From: Streptomyces sp. NRRL F-5630
GTDB lineage: Bacteria; Actinomycetota; Actinomycetes; Streptomycetales; Streptomycetaceae
NCBI RefSeq assembly: GCF_000719475.1
Contig: NZ_JOGO01000049.1
Location: forward strand, 1-48,470
Length of the DNA stretch: 48,470 bases
Direction: 5' to 3'
Numbering within the stretch: the first letter of the stretch is position 1; each line of letters opens with the position of its first letter. A program made the translations under genes and the position numbers. Below are positions 41,108 to 48,470 of the stretch, piece after piece. Below the pieces are notes generated by a model. It was not told where the DNA came from, did no database searches, and saw nothing but the letters and a program-made list of their open reading frames with translations.

Positions 41108-42792
41108 GCGTGGAGAACGACCTTGTGCGCGTGGAGCTTTCGCCGTCGGACACGGCGAGGTCCCGGGGCGAGTCGCTGGACGCCGACCGGCGGGGGCAGG
41201 GGGGCCGCAGGGGTGCGGCGGAGCCGTACACGCGGGGCGGGGACCAGCCGTGCGCGCCGGGCGCGGAACAGCGTGTGGTGGAGCAGGGCGGAGCGGCGGC
41301 TGCCGGAGGAAGCGGGGCGGGCGACGGCGGCGCCGGACTGAGGGTGGCCGGAAGCGCATCCCCGACGCGCACCGCTACGCGCCCGGCCCCCCGCACCGCT
41401 ACGCGCCCGGCGCCCCGCACCGCGCCCGGCACCCCCGTCCGCACCCCGGCCCGCGCCTCCTCCCGCACTGCGCCCCGTCCCCTCGCCCCCCGCCGCGCCC
41501 CCCACCCCTCTCTCGCCCTCGTCACCGCCGACCTGCTCGGTGTGCTCGTGGGTGGGCTGGTGGCCGGGGCGGGGTGGAGCTGGGAATGGGCGGCGCTCGG
41601 TGGGGCGCTGCTCGTCCTCACCGCGCGGTCCGCGTGCCTGTACCGGCCAGGACCGGAGACCGGGGTGCTCGACGAGGTGCCCGCGCTCTGCGCCCGTACC
41701 GCCCTCGCCTGGGCGGTCGTCGCCGCGCTGCTCGCCGCCGTGCGGCCGGAGGCGGCGCTGCCGCTCCCCGCGCTGATCACCGCGTGGGCCGCGCAGAGCC
41801 TCGTCGCCGCGAGCGTGCGCGGGCTCGTGCACGGGCGGCGGCGGGCGCGGCGGCGCGCGCGGCCCGCCGCCGCGCTGCTCGTCGGCGACGCCCGTACCCA
41901 CACCGTCGCCACGGTGCTGCGCCGCTGCGAGCGGCCCGTCGTGCTGCCCGTCGGCATCGTCGGGCCGCGCGCCGGGACACCCGGGGACGTGCCCGTGCTC
42001 GGCTCCGCCGACGAGGTGCGGCGCGCCCTCGGCGCGCACGACGTGCGGCTCGCGCTGTGCGTCGGGGAGCCGCCGGCCGCGTACCTGCGGCTCCTGCGCG
42101 CCCACGGCTGCGCCCTGTGGCGCCTGGACGCGCGCGGCCCCGGGCACGGTTCCGCGCCCGGCACCACGAGCCTCGCCGGCTACCCGCTCACACCGCTGCC
42201 CCCCGGCCCCCGCCGGCCCGGCGCGGGCAAACGCGCCCTCGACCTCGCCCTCGCGGGCCCCGCCCTGGTGCTCCTCTCGCCGCTCCTGCTCGCCTGCGCC
42301 CTCGCCGTCCGCCTCAGTGACGGCCCCGGTGTCCTCTTCCGGCAGGAACGCGTCGGCCAGTACGGGAAGGCCTTCACGCTCCTCAAGTTCCGCAGCCTGC
42401 GCCCCGGCGACGACCGCGAGGCCGCCACCCGCTGGAACGTCGCCCACGACGACCGCATGAGCCCGGTGGGCCGCTTCCTGCGCCGCTCCTCGCTCGACGA
42501 GCTGCCCCAGCTGTGGAACATCCTGCGCGGCGACATGAGCCTCGTCGGGCCGCGCCCCGAACGCCCCTTCTTCGTGGCCGAGTTCGGCCGTACGTACGCG
42601 GGGTACCGGCACCGGCACCGCGCACCCGTCGGCCTCACCGGGCTCGCGCAGATCAGCGGCCTGCGCGGGGACACCTCCATCGAGGACCGCTCCCGGCACG
42701 ACAACTACTACGTCGACCACTGGTCGTTGTGGCTCGACGTACGGATTCTCGTGCGCACCGCCGTCTCGCTCGTCCGCCCCTCGGGGAGCTGA
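41104..42792 (+). CDS. polyprenyl-phosphate sugar phosphotransferase
   Basis: Starts EPS assembly by moving sugar-1-phosphate from a nucleotide sugar to undecaprenyl phosphate. The 562-residue protein has a ~130-residue low-complexity start (with RTATRPAP repeats), membrane segments around 140-230, a nucleotide-binding-like middle (ALLVGDART), and a bacterial sugar transferase domain from ~370: GAGKRALDLALAGPALVLLSPLLLACA, LFRQERVGQYGKAFTLLKFRS, RFLRRSSLDELPQLWNILRGDMSLVGPRPERP and YRHRHRAPVGLTGLAQISG. GTG 41104 overlaps the preceding stop. Catalytic Asp/Glu lie in SLDELPQ. Confidence 0.93.
   Translation: MSVENDLVRVELSPSDTARSRGESLDADRRGQGGRRGAAEPYTRGGDQPCAPGAEQRVVEQGGAAAAGGSGAGDGGAGLRVAGSASPTRTATRPAPRTATRPAPRTAPGTPVRTPARASSRTAPRPLAPRRAPHPSLALVTADLLGVLVGGLVAGAGWSWEWAALGGALLVLTARSACLYRPGPETGVLDEVPALCARTALAWAVVAALLAAVRPEAALPLPALITAWAAQSLVAASVRGLVHGRRRARRRARPAAALLVGDARTHTVATVLRRCERPVVLPVGIVGPRAGTPGDVPVLGSADEVRRALGAHDVRLALCVGEPPAAYLRLLRAHGCALWRLDARGPGHGSAPGTTSLAGYPLTPLPPGPRRPGAGKRALDLALAGPALVLLSPLLLACALAVRLSDGPGVLFRQERVGQYGKAFTLLKFRSLRPGDDREAATRWNVAHDDRMSPVGRFLRRSSLDELPQLWNILRGDMSLVGPRPERPFFVAEFGRTYAGYRHRHRAPVGLTGLAQISGLRGDTSIEDRSRHDNYYVDHWSLWLDVRILVRTAVSLVRPSGS
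41369..41434 (+). repeat. 24-nt repeat in sugar phosphotransferase N-terminus
   Basis: Units GCACCGCTACGCGCCCGG plus six bases begin at 41369, 41393 and 41417 (the third diverged). Since 24 is a multiple of three, the repeat encodes in-frame TATRPAPR-like octapeptides and does not break the gene. Confidence 0.8.
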
Positions 42793-42796
42793 CCCC

Positions 42797-44485
42797 GTGA
42801 CCCACGCACCCGCCCACGCCGCCCCGCACGCAGCCGGGCAGCCCGCCGCCCCCACCGGCCCGCACGCCGCGCCGGACGCCGCGCCGCGCGAGGCGGCCCG
42901 GCCCGCGCCGCTCACCGTCCTCGTTCGCGCCGTCCGCCGCCACGTCCCCGCCCGGCTGCTCCCCGCCCTCGCCGTTCTCGCCCTCCTCGCCTACCCCGCG
43001 TCCCCGGGCGCCGAGGGCGCGACCCCCGCCGACGCGGCCTCCGCCGTCCTCGTCCTCACGGTCGCGCTGCGGCTCCTGCGCGAGAGGCGGGGGGACGGCG
43101 GGGGCGGTGAGGACCGCGTGTCCGGCGAGAGCCGCAGGACCGGCGGGACCGCCGAGACCCGCGAAACCGGCCGCCCCCACGCCCCCCACGCCCCCTTCAC
43201 CCCCGGCGCCCCCCTCACCCCCCGCGCCGCCCTCCTCCTCGGCGTCCCCGTCCTCGCGCTCGCCCTCGCCGCTCTCGGCGCGGCCGACGCGGCGACCGGG
43301 ATCGCCGGGCTAGGCCGCTACCTCCAGATCTTCGTCCTCGTCCCCGCGGCGCTCCTCCTCTCCCTCCGCGACCCGCGCGACCTGCGCGTCCTCGCCTGGG
43401 GACTCGTCGCGCTCGCTCTCGCCGAGGGCGGCGTCGGCGTCGTCCAGTACCTCACCGGCTCCGGCGCCTCCTACATGGGCGAGGACATCCGCGCCGTCGG
43501 CACCTTCGGGCCCGGGGACGTCATGGGCATGGCCACGGTCGTCGCGTACGGGCTCGTCGCCGCGAGCGGCCTCGCGCTCGCCCGCCCCGGGGAGGCCCCG
43601 CGTCTGCAGCGGCCCCTCGCCGCCGCCTGCGCCGCCGCGCTCCTCGTCCCGCTCGCCCTCTCCTTCAGCCGCGGCGCGTGGATCGCCACCGCCGCCGTCC
43701 TCGGCCTCCAGCTCCTCGGCGCCGGACCCCGCCGCGCCCTCAAGGTCCTCGCCGCCGCGAGCGCCGCCGCCGTCGTCCTCGTCGGCGGTCTCGGCATCGG
43801 CTCCGCGATGCTTCAGGAACGCCTCAGCAGCATCACCAAGGTCACCGCCGCCCCCGACCGGTCCGTCACCGACCGGTACACCATGTGGGCCGCCGCGGGC
43901 GACATGTGGCGCGAGCACCCGGTCACGGGCGTCGGCCTGAAGGGCTTCCCCGCCCACCGCGACAGCCACGCCTCGCTCGCCCTCTCCGCGGGCAGCGACA
44001 CCGCGGGCGCGGGTCAGGACTTCCGCGTCCAGGCGCTCCTGTCCCCGCACGACATGTACCTCCTCGTCCTCAGCGAACAGGGCCTCATCGGCCTCACCGC
44101 CCTCGGCGGGTGCTGGGCCGCGCTCCTCGTCCTGGGCGTGCGCCGCCTCGTCGGCACGCACCGGAGCCCCTTCCCGCGCCGCCGCCCCCTCGACTGCGGA
44201 CTCGTCGCCTGCGGTCTCCTGCTGTGGCAGCTCGTCGACTTCGTCTACGCCGACATCGGCGGCCCCGCCACCGTCATGACCGCCTTCGCCCTCGGCCTCG
44301 CCGCCTGGTGGGGACTCGGGGTGCGGTACGGGGCGGAGCGGCCGGACGCGGAGGGGGCGGAGCCGACGCGCGTGCGGGGGACGGCCGGACCCGTCCCCTG
44401 CGAGGCGCGGCGACCCGCTCCGTACGCCGCGCCCCGCCCCGCCGGGCACCCCGCCTCCCAGCCCTCCGAGAGGCGGACCCCATGA
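42797..44485 (+). CDS. O-antigen ligase/Wzy-type polymerase
   Basis: Polytopic membrane protein of 562 residues with an O-antigen ligase-like (Wzy_C) domain. About 10-12 hydrophobic segments; the family loop is FGPGDVMGMATVVAYGLV, LALSFSRGAWIATAAVLGL and MWAAAGDMWREHPVTGVGLKGF, where Arg and His residues act on undecaprenyl-linked glycan. Residues ~110-150 are a low-complexity loop. GTG 42797 lies four bases after the sugar transferase stop. It should polymerise or ligate the repeat units. It overlaps the flippase gene by ATGA. Confidence 0.88.
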   Translation: MTHAPAHAAPHAAGQPAAPTGPHAAPDAAPREAARPAPLTVLVRAVRRHVPARLLPALAVLALLAYPASPGAEGATPADAASAVLVLTVALRLLRERRGDGGGGEDRVSGESRRTGGTAETRETGRPHAPHAPFTPGAPLTPRAALLLGVPVLALALAALGAADAATGIAGLGRYLQIFVLVPAALLLSLRDPRDLRVLAWGLVALALAEGGVGVVQYLTGSGASYMGEDIRAVGTFGPGDVMGMATVVAYGLVAASGLALARPGEAPRLQRPLAAACAAALLVPLALSFSRGAWIATAAVLGLQLLGAGPRRALKVLAAASAAAVVLVGGLGIGSAMLQERLSSITKVTAAPDRSVTDRYTMWAAAGDMWREHPVTGVGLKGFPAHRDSHASLALSAGSDTAGAGQDFRVQALLSPHDMYLLVLSEQGLIGLTALGGCWAALLVLGVRRLVGTHRSPFPRRRPLDCGLVACGLLLWQLVDFVYADIGGPATVMTAFALGLAAWWGLGVRYGAERPDAEGAEPTRVRGTAGPVPCEARRPAPYAAPRPAGHPASQPSERRTP

Positions 44486-46380
44486 CCGACCGCACACCCA
44501 CCGCTCCCGGTGAGCCCACCGCACGGACCGGGCACGCCACACCCCCGGCGAGTACGGCGGGCACAGCGACGACCGTGGCGACCGCCACACACGCCACACA
44601 CGCCATGCCCGCCACACGCCCCGCCCCCGCTGTCCCCCCGAAGGCCCTCCCCGCCCCCCGCTCCGAAGGCCGCGACCCCTCCGGCCGGTTCCTCGCGCGC
44701 GCCGCGGGGATCACCGCCGCCCTCACCGTCGCCGGGTCCGTGCTCGGGCTCGTCCGCGACCAGGCCCTCGCGCACTTCTTCGGGGCCGGGCAGGAGACCG
44801 ACGCCTTCCTCGTCGCCTGGACCCTGCCCGAGTTCGCGTCCACGCTCCTCATCGAGGACGGCACCGCGCTCGTCCTCGTCCCCGCCTTCTCCCTCGCGCT
44901 CGCCCTGCGCGCCACGAGCGGCGCAGGGGAACCCGACCCGGTCCGCGCCCTCGTGCGCGCCACGCTCCCCAGGTTCTGCGCGATCCTCTCGCTCGTCGCG
45001 CTCCTCCTCGTCGCGGGCGCCCCCTGGATCGTCGAGTTCCTCGCCCCGGGGCTGCCGCGCCGTCAGCTCGCCATCGACTGCACGCGCCTCACCGCGACCT
45101 GCGCCCTCAGCTTCGGCCTCGCCGGGTACTGCGGCGCGGCCCTGCGCGTCCACCGCCGCTACCTCTCCCCGGCCTCCATCTACGTCGCCTACAACACCGG
45201 CATCATCGCCGCGATGGCACTCGTGGGTGCCTGGGCGGGCTGGGGCGTGCGCGCCGCCGCGCTCGGCGTCGCGCTCGGCGGCGGCCTCATGGTCCTCGTG
45301 CAGGCGCCGTTCCTCGTACGGGAGTTGCGCGCGCGGCGCGTCATCGGCGGCGCGAGCGGGGACGCGCCTCCGGCCCGTACCCGGCTCTTCGACCCCGCGC
45401 TCCTCGGGCCCGTCCTGTGCTTCGCGCTCTTCCGGCAGTCGCAGGTGCTCGTCGAGCGCTGGTTCGGCTCCGAGCTCGCCCCGGGCGCGATCTCCCACCT
45501 CAACTACGCGCAGAAGGTCGCGCAGGTCCCCATGGTCATGTCGCTCATGCTCGCGACCGTCACCTTCCCCGTCGTCGCCAAAGCGCTCGCCGAGGGGCGC
45601 GCCGAGGACGCCCGCCGCCGCGTCGAACGCGATCTCTCGCTCGCCGGGTGCGTCGTCCTCCTCGGCGCCGCCGTCGTCATCGCCTGTGCCGGGCAGATCG
45701 TCGAACTCCTCTTCCAGCGCGGGGCCTTCACCGCCACCGATACGGCGGCGACCGCCGCCGTCATGCGCGTCTACGCCCTCGGCCTCCTCGGCCACACGCT
45801 CGTCGGCGCCCTCATCCGCTCCTACTTCTCCGCCGCGCGCAAGACCTGGTACCCGGCCGCCGCCATGCTCGCCGGCCTCGGCGTCACCGCCCTCGGCGCG
45901 GCCCTCCTCGCCCCGGCGCACGGTGTGCTCGGCCTCGCCGCCGCCAACGCCCTCGGCATCAGCACCACCGCCGCCCTCATGCTCGCCGGGCCCCTGCGCC
46001 GTTCCCTCCCGCTCCGCACCGGGGCCGTCGCCCGCGACCTCGCCGGGCTCGTCCTCGCCGCCGCCCTCGGCTGCCTCGCTGCCCACCTCGCCGCCGCTCG
46101 CCTCGCCTCCCCCGCGGCCGGGCTCGCCGCGGGGACCCTCGCCCTTCTCGCCGTCTCCCTCGGCACCGCCCTCTCCCTGCGCCTCCCGGCCGCCGAAGTC
46201 CTCCGCCAGACCCTCGCGAAGCGGACCGGCCGAAAGGGCCGTACCCGTACGACCGGTACGCGTGCGAGCGATACGCCTGCCAGCGGTACGGCCGGGGCGC
46301 CTGCGAGCGGTACGCCCGGTGCGCCCAGCACCCGCGCGAGCGACGCCACCCGCGCGAGCGACGCGCCTCCCCCCGACTAG
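44482..46380 (+). CDS. MurJ/MviN-type lipid-linked oligosaccharide flippase
   Basis: A 632-residue MOP-family transporter with about 14 membrane segments. Marks: FLARAAGITAALTVAGSVLGLVRDQALAHFFGAGQETDAFLVAWTLPEF, LSPASIYVAYNTGIIAAMALVG, and GAISHLNYAQKVAQVPMVMSLMLATVTFPVVAKAL. It resembles MurJ, but location suggests it flips EPS lipid-linked units (Wzx role). The first ~70 residues are Thr/Pro/Ala-rich and the last ~45 are Ser/Thr/Ala repeats (RASDTPASGT-like), both unusual for MurJ. ATG 44482 overlaps the previous stop. Confidence 0.9.
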   Translation: MTDRTPTAPGEPTARTGHATPPASTAGTATTVATATHATHAMPATRPAPAVPPKALPAPRSEGRDPSGRFLARAAGITAALTVAGSVLGLVRDQALAHFFGAGQETDAFLVAWTLPEFASTLLIEDGTALVLVPAFSLALALRATSGAGEPDPVRALVRATLPRFCAILSLVALLLVAGAPWIVEFLAPGLPRRQLAIDCTRLTATCALSFGLAGYCGAALRVHRRYLSPASIYVAYNTGIIAAMALVGAWAGWGVRAAALGVALGGGLMVLVQAPFLVRELRARRVIGGASGDAPPARTRLFDPALLGPVLCFALFRQSQVLVERWFGSELAPGAISHLNYAQKVAQVPMVMSLMLATVTFPVVAKALAEGRAEDARRRVERDLSLAGCVVLLGAAVVIACAGQIVELLFQRGAFTATDTAATAAVMRVYALGLLGHTLVGALIRSYFSAARKTWYPAAAMLAGLGVTALGAALLAPAHGVLGLAAANALGISTTAALMLAGPLRRSLPLRTGAVARDLAGLVLAAALGCLAAHLAAARLASPAAGLAAGTLALLAVSLGTALSLRLPAAEVLRQTLAKRTGRKGRTRTTGTRASDTPASGTAGAPASGTPGAPSTRASDATRASDAPPPD

Positions 46381-46434
46381 CCGGCTCCCTCCGCCGGTCC
46401 CGCTCCCCGTCCCCCCGTACGAGAAAGCGCCGCG

Positions 46435-47244
46435 ATGCCCGCTGAACCGCCCGCCGTTCCCGCGCCCGTCTTTCCCGCGCGCCCCGCTCCGGCCACCCCG
46501 CTGTGGGTGCTCATGTACCACTCGGTCTCCGAGGTGCGCGAGGACCCGTACCGCGTCACCGTCACCCCGCACCGCCTGGAGCGGCAACTCCGCTGGCTGC
46601 GACGGCGCGGACTGCGCGGCGTGTCCGTCACCGCGCTCCTCGCGGCCCGCGCCGCCGGACGCGGTGAGGGACTCGTCGGGCTCACGTTCGACGACGGCTA
46701 CGCCGACTTCCTCTCCCACGCGGTGCCCCTCCTGCACCGCTACGGCTGCACCGCCACCGTCTTCGCCCTCCCCGGCCGCCTCGGCGGCGACAACGCCTGG
46801 GACCCGCTCGGCCCCCGCAAAGCCCTCCTCACCGCCGCCGGACTGCGCCGCGTGCGCGCCGAGGGCATGGAACTCGCCTCGCACGGCCTGACGCACGTGG
46901 ACCTCACCCGTGCCGACGACGCCACCCTCCGCGCCGAGACCGCCGGTGCCCGCGCGCGCCTCACCGAGCTCACCGGCACACCCGTCGACGGCTTCTGCTA
47001 CCCGTACGGGACACTCGACGCCCGCGCCATGGACGCCGTCCGCGCCGCCGGTTACCGGTACGCCTGCGCCATCGACCCCGGCGCGCACACCGGCCCGTAC
47101 GCCCTTCCGCGCGTCCACATCGGCAGCCGCGACACCGCACCGTTCCTCGCCCTCAAGCGCCGCCTCCACGCCCGCCGACGCCCCACCGCGCTCGCCACGC
47201 TCCCGTACGCGCCCCTCGCGCCCGAGGAGGCGGCCCGCGTATGA
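46435..47244 (+). CDS. polysaccharide deacetylase (NodB/CE4)
   Basis: Removes N-acetyl groups from glycan. A 269-residue protein whose CE4 motifs are clear: LTFDDGYADF (motif 1, catalytic Asp and metal Asp), SHGLTHVDL (motif 2, metal His pair), GFCYPYGTLD (motif 3). A short Pro-rich N-terminus and no signal peptide suggest cytoplasmic or membrane-associated action on lipid-linked units. ATG 46435 lies 54 bases after the flippase gene and its stop overlaps the next gene. Confidence 0.92.
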   Translation: MPAEPPAVPAPVFPARPAPATPLWVLMYHSVSEVREDPYRVTVTPHRLERQLRWLRRRGLRGVSVTALLAARAAGRGEGLVGLTFDDGYADFLSHAVPLLHRYGCTATVFALPGRLGGDNAWDPLGPRKALLTAAGLRRVRAEGMELASHGLTHVDLTRADDATLRAETAGARARLTELTGTPVDGFCYPYGTLDARAMDAVRAAGYRYACAIDPGAHTGPYALPRVHIGSRDTAPFLALKRRLHARRRPTALATLPYAPLAPEEAARV

Positions 47245-48470
47245 GCACCGCCCCCGCCGCGGAGCCCCGCACGGGCACCGCGCCACCCCCCGGCGCCGCC
47301 CCCCGCCCCCGGGTCCTCCACGTCATCACCGGGCTCGGCGTCGGCGGGGCCGAGCAGCAACTCCGGCTCCTCGTCCCCCGCCTCACCGCCGACAGCGAGG
47401 TCCTCACCCTCACCCACCCCGGGCCACTCGCCACCGCGCTGCGCGCCGACGGAGTCCCCGTCCACCACCTCGGCATGGGCGGCAACCGCGACCTGAGCGC
47501 GCTGCCCCGCCTCGCCCGGCACATCCGCGCGGGCCGCTACGACCTCGTGCACACGCACCTCTACCGCGCCTGCCTCTACGGCCGTCTCGCCGCCCGTCTC
47601 GCGGGGGTGCGCGCCCTCGTCGCCACCGAGCACTCCCTCGGGGACACCGAGATCGAGGGCCGCCCCCTCACCCCCGGGGTCCGCGCCCTCTACCTCGCGG
47701 GCGAACGCCTCGGCACCGCGACCGTCGCCGTCTCCGAGACCGTCGCCGAACGCCTCGCCCGCTGGGGCGTCCCCGACAGCCGGGTCCACGTCGTCCCCAA
47801 CGGCATCGACGCCGCCGCCTTCGCCCACGACCCCGAACTCCGCACCACCGCGCGCACCGCCCTCGGCATCCCGGCGGGCGCGCACGTCCTCGCCGGAGCC
47901 GGCCGCCTCGTCCCCGGCAAGCGCTTCGCCGCGCTCGTCGAGGCCCTCGCCCTCCTCCCCGCGGACCACCACCTCGTCCTCGCGGGCGCGGGACCCGAGG
48001 AGGCCGCCCTGCGCGCCCTGACCACGCGGCTGCGCCTCGACGACCGCGTGCACCTCACCGGCGAACAGGACCCGCACGGACTGCGCGCCCTGCTCTGCGC
48101 CGCCGACGTCTTCCTCTCGCCCTCCGCCGACGAGGCCTTCGGACTCGCCGTCGTCGAGGCGCTCGCCGCCGGGCTCCCCGTCCTCTACGTGCGCTGCCCG
48201 GCCCTGGAGGACCTGCCCCCCGAGTCCGCGCCCGCGCAGCGCGTCGGCGGCTCACCGGCCGCGCTCGCCGAAGCCGTCCGTTGGGGCCGCGCCACCGGGC
48301 ACGGGCGCGGGCTCCCGCCGGGCGAGCGGTTCCCCGTGCCCGCCGCCGTGCGCCACTACGCCGTCGAGCGCTCGGCCGCGCTCCTCGACGCCGTCTACCG
48401 CCACGCCCTCGCCCAGGCCGCGACCCCCGCCGCCGCCCGCCCCCCACGCCCCCGCGCGCCCCACCCGACC
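47241..48470 (+). CDS. glycosyltransferase, GT4 type (cut by window end)
   Basis: A second GT-B glycosyltransferase; 410 codons are present and the frame is open at the window edge. RVLHVITGLGVGGAEQQLRLL is the N-terminal glycine motif; PDSRVHVVPNGID marks the domain linker; VLAGAGRLVPGKRFAALVEAL, HHLVLAGAGPEEAALR and SADEAFGLAVVEALAAGLPVL (EX7E-like) form the nucleotide-sugar domain. ATG 47241 overlaps the deacetylase stop (ATGA). It likely extends the EPS repeat unit. The end may fall soon after the window, given the Pro/Arg-rich tail. Confidence 0.9.
   Translation, partial: MSTAPAAEPRTGTAPPPGAAPRPRVLHVITGLGVGGAEQQLRLLVPRLTADSEVLTLTHPGPLATALRADGVPVHHLGMGGNRDLSALPRLARHIRAGRYDLVHTHLYRACLYGRLAARLAGVRALVATEHSLGDTEIEGRPLTPGVRALYLAGERLGTATVAVSETVAERLARWGVPDSRVHVVPNGIDAAAFAHDPELRTTARTALGIPAGAHVLAGAGRLVPGKRFAALVEALALLPADHHLVLAGAGPEEAALRALTTRLRLDDRVHLTGEQDPHGLRALLCAADVFLSPSADEAFGLAVVEALAAGLPVLYVRCPALEDLPPESAPAQRVGGSPAALAEAVRWGRATGHGRGLPPGERFPVPAAVRHYAVERSAALLDAVYRHALAQAATPAAARPPRPRAPHPT

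Noticed and set aside
44245..47286. Antisense 1,000-residue frame across the flippase and deacetylase
   Set aside because: Same high-GC shadow effect; no recognisable domain.
1..48470. CRISPR array
   Set aside because: The tandem repeats seen (15, 17-18, 24 and 31 nt) are contiguous without unique spacers and no cas gene is present.

Overview
The window is high-GC actinobacterial DNA, almost certainly a Streptomyces chromosome. The topA–tmk–holB order, a dTMP kinase fused to an MFS-like domain and a long coiled coil, a chaplin gene, GTG/TTG starts and pervasive third-position G/C all point there. All calls come from reading the sequence; no database search was possible.

Layout. (1) 0.2–10.9 kb is conserved core: a small membrane protein, topoisomerase I (topA), the fused thymidylate kinase, DNA polymerase III delta' (holB), a secreted TAP-type serine hydrolase and tRNA-Thr(CGT) with a strong terminator. 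(2) 10.9–18 kb is a decay zone starting at the tRNA. It holds truncated DUF5919 and HD-domain genes, an IS630-type transposase remnant frameshifted by a 31-nt triplication, a frameshifted XRE regulator, an alpha/beta hydrolase remnant and a WbqC fragment. Intact genes among these are an SDR, a YrdC-domain protein, an NTF2-like protein, a luciferase-like oxidoreductase and a YdcF protein. (3) 18–21 kb carries an HTH/TPR-like regulator, a resolvase-like single-domain protein coupled to an anti-sigma-type ATPase, and a GNAT acetyltransferase. (4) 21.06–25.8 kb is the most interesting unit: a perfect 7-1-7 Zur-type palindrome followed by a peptide/nickel/opine-class binding lipoprotein, a fused two-domain ABC permease and an MFS exporter, with no ATPase gene. 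It resembles the staphylococcal CntA-CntBC-CntE metallophore system and is a candidate zincophore import/export operon.

(5) 26.1–29.9 kb holds a divergent TetR/zinc alcohol dehydrogenase pair with a perfect operator, and a small secreted protein divergent from an AraC regulator. (6) 29.9–33.6 kb is a mobile patchwork: an IS5-type fragment, a small membrane protein, and two direct-repeat IS1380 left ends flanking an SDR–XRE operon. (7) 34–37.1 kb has a crcB pair for fluoride export, a TetX-like FAD monooxygenase with twin operators, and a DUF5949-like protein. (8) 37.3–48.5 kb is a cell-surface region: a small secreted protein, a short chaplin, and a long plus-strand exopolysaccharide operon. 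That operon encodes a secreted DUF3344-like protein, a GT4 glycosyltransferase, a polyprenyl-phosphate sugar transferase, an O-antigen-ligase/Wzy-type protein, a MurJ/Wzx-type flippase, a polysaccharide deacetylase and a second GT4 cut by the window end.

The core genes serve replication and DNA topology. The Zur-type operon probably serves zinc starvation, and the last third probably builds and exports a surface glycan beside an aerial-hypha surface protein.
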